Positions 62,873-64,000 of a DNA stretch of 64,000 nucleotides are shown here, in pieces. Location of the stretch: NCBI GenBank assembly GCA_964531335.1, contig CAZHEV010000006.1, forward strand, positions 62,001 to 126,000, given 5' to 3'. Numbering within the stretch: the stretch's first letter is position 1; each line of letters begins with the position of its first letter. The notes below the pieces were generated by a model. The model was given only the letters and a program-made list of their open reading frames with translations. It did no database searches and was not told where the DNA came from. The position numbers and the translations under genes are program-made. This DNA comes from CAZHEV01 sp964531335 [NCBI: uncultured bacterium] (GTDB lineage: Bacteria > Eisenbacteria > RBG-16-71-46 > CAZHEV01).

Positions 62873-63766
62873 ATGGAGACTCTTCAGTCGCTGAGGCGCC
62901 GCCTTGACAGCACCCAGGACCTGCAGACCGTAGTCAAGACCATGAAGGCGATAGCCGCGGTCAGCATCAACCAGTACGATCGCGCGGTCTCCTCCCTGGT
63001 CGAATACCGCAAGGCGATCCACGACGGGTTTCACGCTTTGCTCTGCGGGGACAGCCGGCTGCTCGATTCCATGCGGGGCCTCGAGTACGAGGGAACAGGC
63101 GCCGTCGTGTTCGGCGCCTCCCAGGGGATGTCGGGGCGCTTCGACGACGTGATTGCGGATTTCAGCGCTGAAAGGCTCGGAGGGCCGGATTCGAAGAACG
63201 GACGGCCCAAAGCGATAGTCCTGGGCCGCAAGGCGGCGGACATTCTGCGCGAACGAGATCTCGATCTGTCGGCCACCATCGACTTGCCGGGCTCGGTGCA
63301 CGGCATCACGGAGGCGGTGGTGGAGATCCTCATGGTGATTGAAAGATGGCGCAGGGAAGACGAAAACATGCGCATCTTTCTTTTCTACAATCGCAAATCG
63401 TCGGGCACCTCCTTCGAGCCCGGCCGGCGGACGTTGTTCCCGCTCGACGTCGAGATGCTGGAGGGGATCGCCGGCCGCCGGTGGTCTTCACCGTCGCTTC
63501 CCTTCCATCGTCTCGACTACACCACGCTTCTGGGCAGGCTCCTCTACCAGCATTTCTTCGTGTCCCTCTACGAGGCCTTCGCCCAGTCGCTGGCGGCGGA
63601 GAACGCAAGCCGCCTCGCGGCGATGCAGGCGGCCGAGTCGAACATCGAAGAGAAGCTCGAAGAGCTGGAGGCGACCTATAATCATCGAAGGCAAGACTCG
63701 ATAACCTCCGAGCTGCTCGATATCGCCTCAGGTTATGAAGCCCTCCAACATAGTTCCAAACGGTGA
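62873..63766 (+). CDS. atpG: N-ATPase gamma subunit
   Basis: A 297-residue gamma subunit. The N-terminal helix (ETLQSLRRRLDSTQDLQTVV, KTMKAIAAVSINQYDRAVS) and the C-terminal helix (SLAAENASRLAAMQAAESNI, TYNHRRQDSITSELLDIASG) form the coiled-coil shaft; the middle is the alpha/beta domain. It ends the N-ATPase operon. Confidence 0.92.
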   Translation: METLQSLRRRLDSTQDLQTVVKTMKAIAAVSINQYDRAVSSLVEYRKAIHDGFHALLCGDSRLLDSMRGLEYEGTGAVVFGASQGMSGRFDDVIADFSAERLGGPDSKNGRPKAIVLGRKAADILRERDLDLSATIDLPGSVHGITEAVVEILMVIERWRREDENMRIFLFYNRKSSGTSFEPGRRTLFPLDVEMLEGIAGRRWSSPSLPFHRLDYTTLLGRLLYQHFFVSLYEAFAQSLAAENASRLAAMQAAESNIEEKLEELEATYNHRRQDSITSELLDIASGYEALQHSSKR

Positions 63767-63774
63767 CCGCCTCC

Positions 63775-64000
63775 ATGACTTCTTCAAGAAAAGAAAGCGC
63801 TCTGGAAACACCCTGGAGCGAGCACGCCGAGAGCCTGCCGGCGGACCTCGGCACCGATGCGCAATCGGGGCTGAGCGGGGCCGAGGTGCGGGCGCGGCGG
63901 CTCGAGTACGGCCGCAACGAGATACGAGAGCCGCAGAAGAAGGGTCTCCTCGAGTGCCTGATCGACCAGTTCAAGAGCCTGGTCATCCTGCTTCTGGCCG
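63775..64000 (+). CDS. P-type cation-transporting ATPase, 3' end cut by window edge
   Basis: Only the first 75 residues are in the window. They are the N-terminal cation-ATPase domain: HAESLPADLGTDAQSGLSGA, then EVRARRLEYGRNEIREPQKK and the first part of a membrane helix (SLVILLLA). This pattern fits P2-type Ca2+/Na+/Mg2+ pumps. It lies 8 bases after the gamma gene on the same strand, so it is probably co-transcribed with the N-ATPase. The ion is unknown. Confidence 0.85.
   Translation, partial: MTSSRKESALETPWSEHAESLPADLGTDAQSGLSGAEVRARRLEYGRNEIREPQKKGLLECLIDQFKSLVILLLA

Overview
The window reads as a chromosomal segment of an uncultured, GC-rich, Gram-negative-type bacterium. Supporting signs are Tat and lipoprotein signals, many GTG/TTG starts and tightly overlapping operons. 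The GC-rich backbone is interrupted by two visibly less GC-rich accessory stretches, 18.2-26.9 kb and 45.3-47.4 kb. The lineage cannot be fixed from the sequence. The archaeal/spirochaete-style PheRS pair, the Na+-type N-ATPase and the tandem alkaline-phosphatase-superfamily proteins suggest a deep-branching candidate phylum rather than a well-known group.

Region by region. 0-6.7 kb: three tandem alkaline-phosphatase-superfamily phosphodiesterase/phosphotransferase-like genes (the first cut by the window edge), a 61-residue small protein and a membrane protein. 6.8-8.3 kb: a B12-binding radical SAM enzyme. 8.5-14.2 kb: a translationally coupled trio of small membrane protein, fused HyuA-HyuB 5-oxoprolinase-like enzyme and a non-canonical NRAMP-fold transporter. 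14.3-17.95 kb: acetoacetyl-CoA synthetase, a strange internally deleted catalase minigene, an IS110 transposase scrap, and a cupin/ECF-transporter pair.

18.2-26.4 kb is the most striking part: a cassette array of attC-like sites without a visible integrase (a CALIN). All cassette genes are on the minus strand and nearly all are toxin-antitoxin modules: MazEF, a fossil DUF4258/MqsA, an XRE protein, RelE/Phd, VapBC, Phd/VapC, BrnTA, DUF5615/DUF433 and HigBA. A ChaN/erythromycin-esterase-like lipoprotein sits at the right end. Several modules carry their own sigma70-like promoters overlapped by palindromes, and HigB and BrnT look leaderless.

27-45 kb is backbone: zinc alcohol dehydrogenase, a polytopic membrane/TPR protein, agmatinase-like ureohydrolase, SDR, Mfd, a MoxR-DUF58-BatA operon, a promoter with a structured untranslated segment before a CDF metal transporter, and archaeal-type PheT/PheS. 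45.3-47.4 kb is a small low-GC island with an IS1-type transposase scrap and a three-gene TIGR04255-containing operon. 47.7-49.6 kb holds cysK-cysE. 50-54 kb holds a peroxide-response cluster (Fur/PerR-like regulator, di-haem peroxidase, Tat metallophosphoesterase, c-type cytochrome, peroxiredoxin) with a palindromic operator at the regulator's start codon. A divergent Tat-exported glycosylasparaginase-like hydrolase follows.

56.8-63.8 kb is a complete N-ATPase operon in the canonical order atpD-C-Q-R-B-E-F-A-G, with Na+-type ligands in the c subunit, followed at once by the start of a P-type cation ATPase. Functionally, the backbone combines sodium/cation energetics, peroxide defence and cysteine synthesis, while the accessory stretches are stabilisation or defence-type modules.
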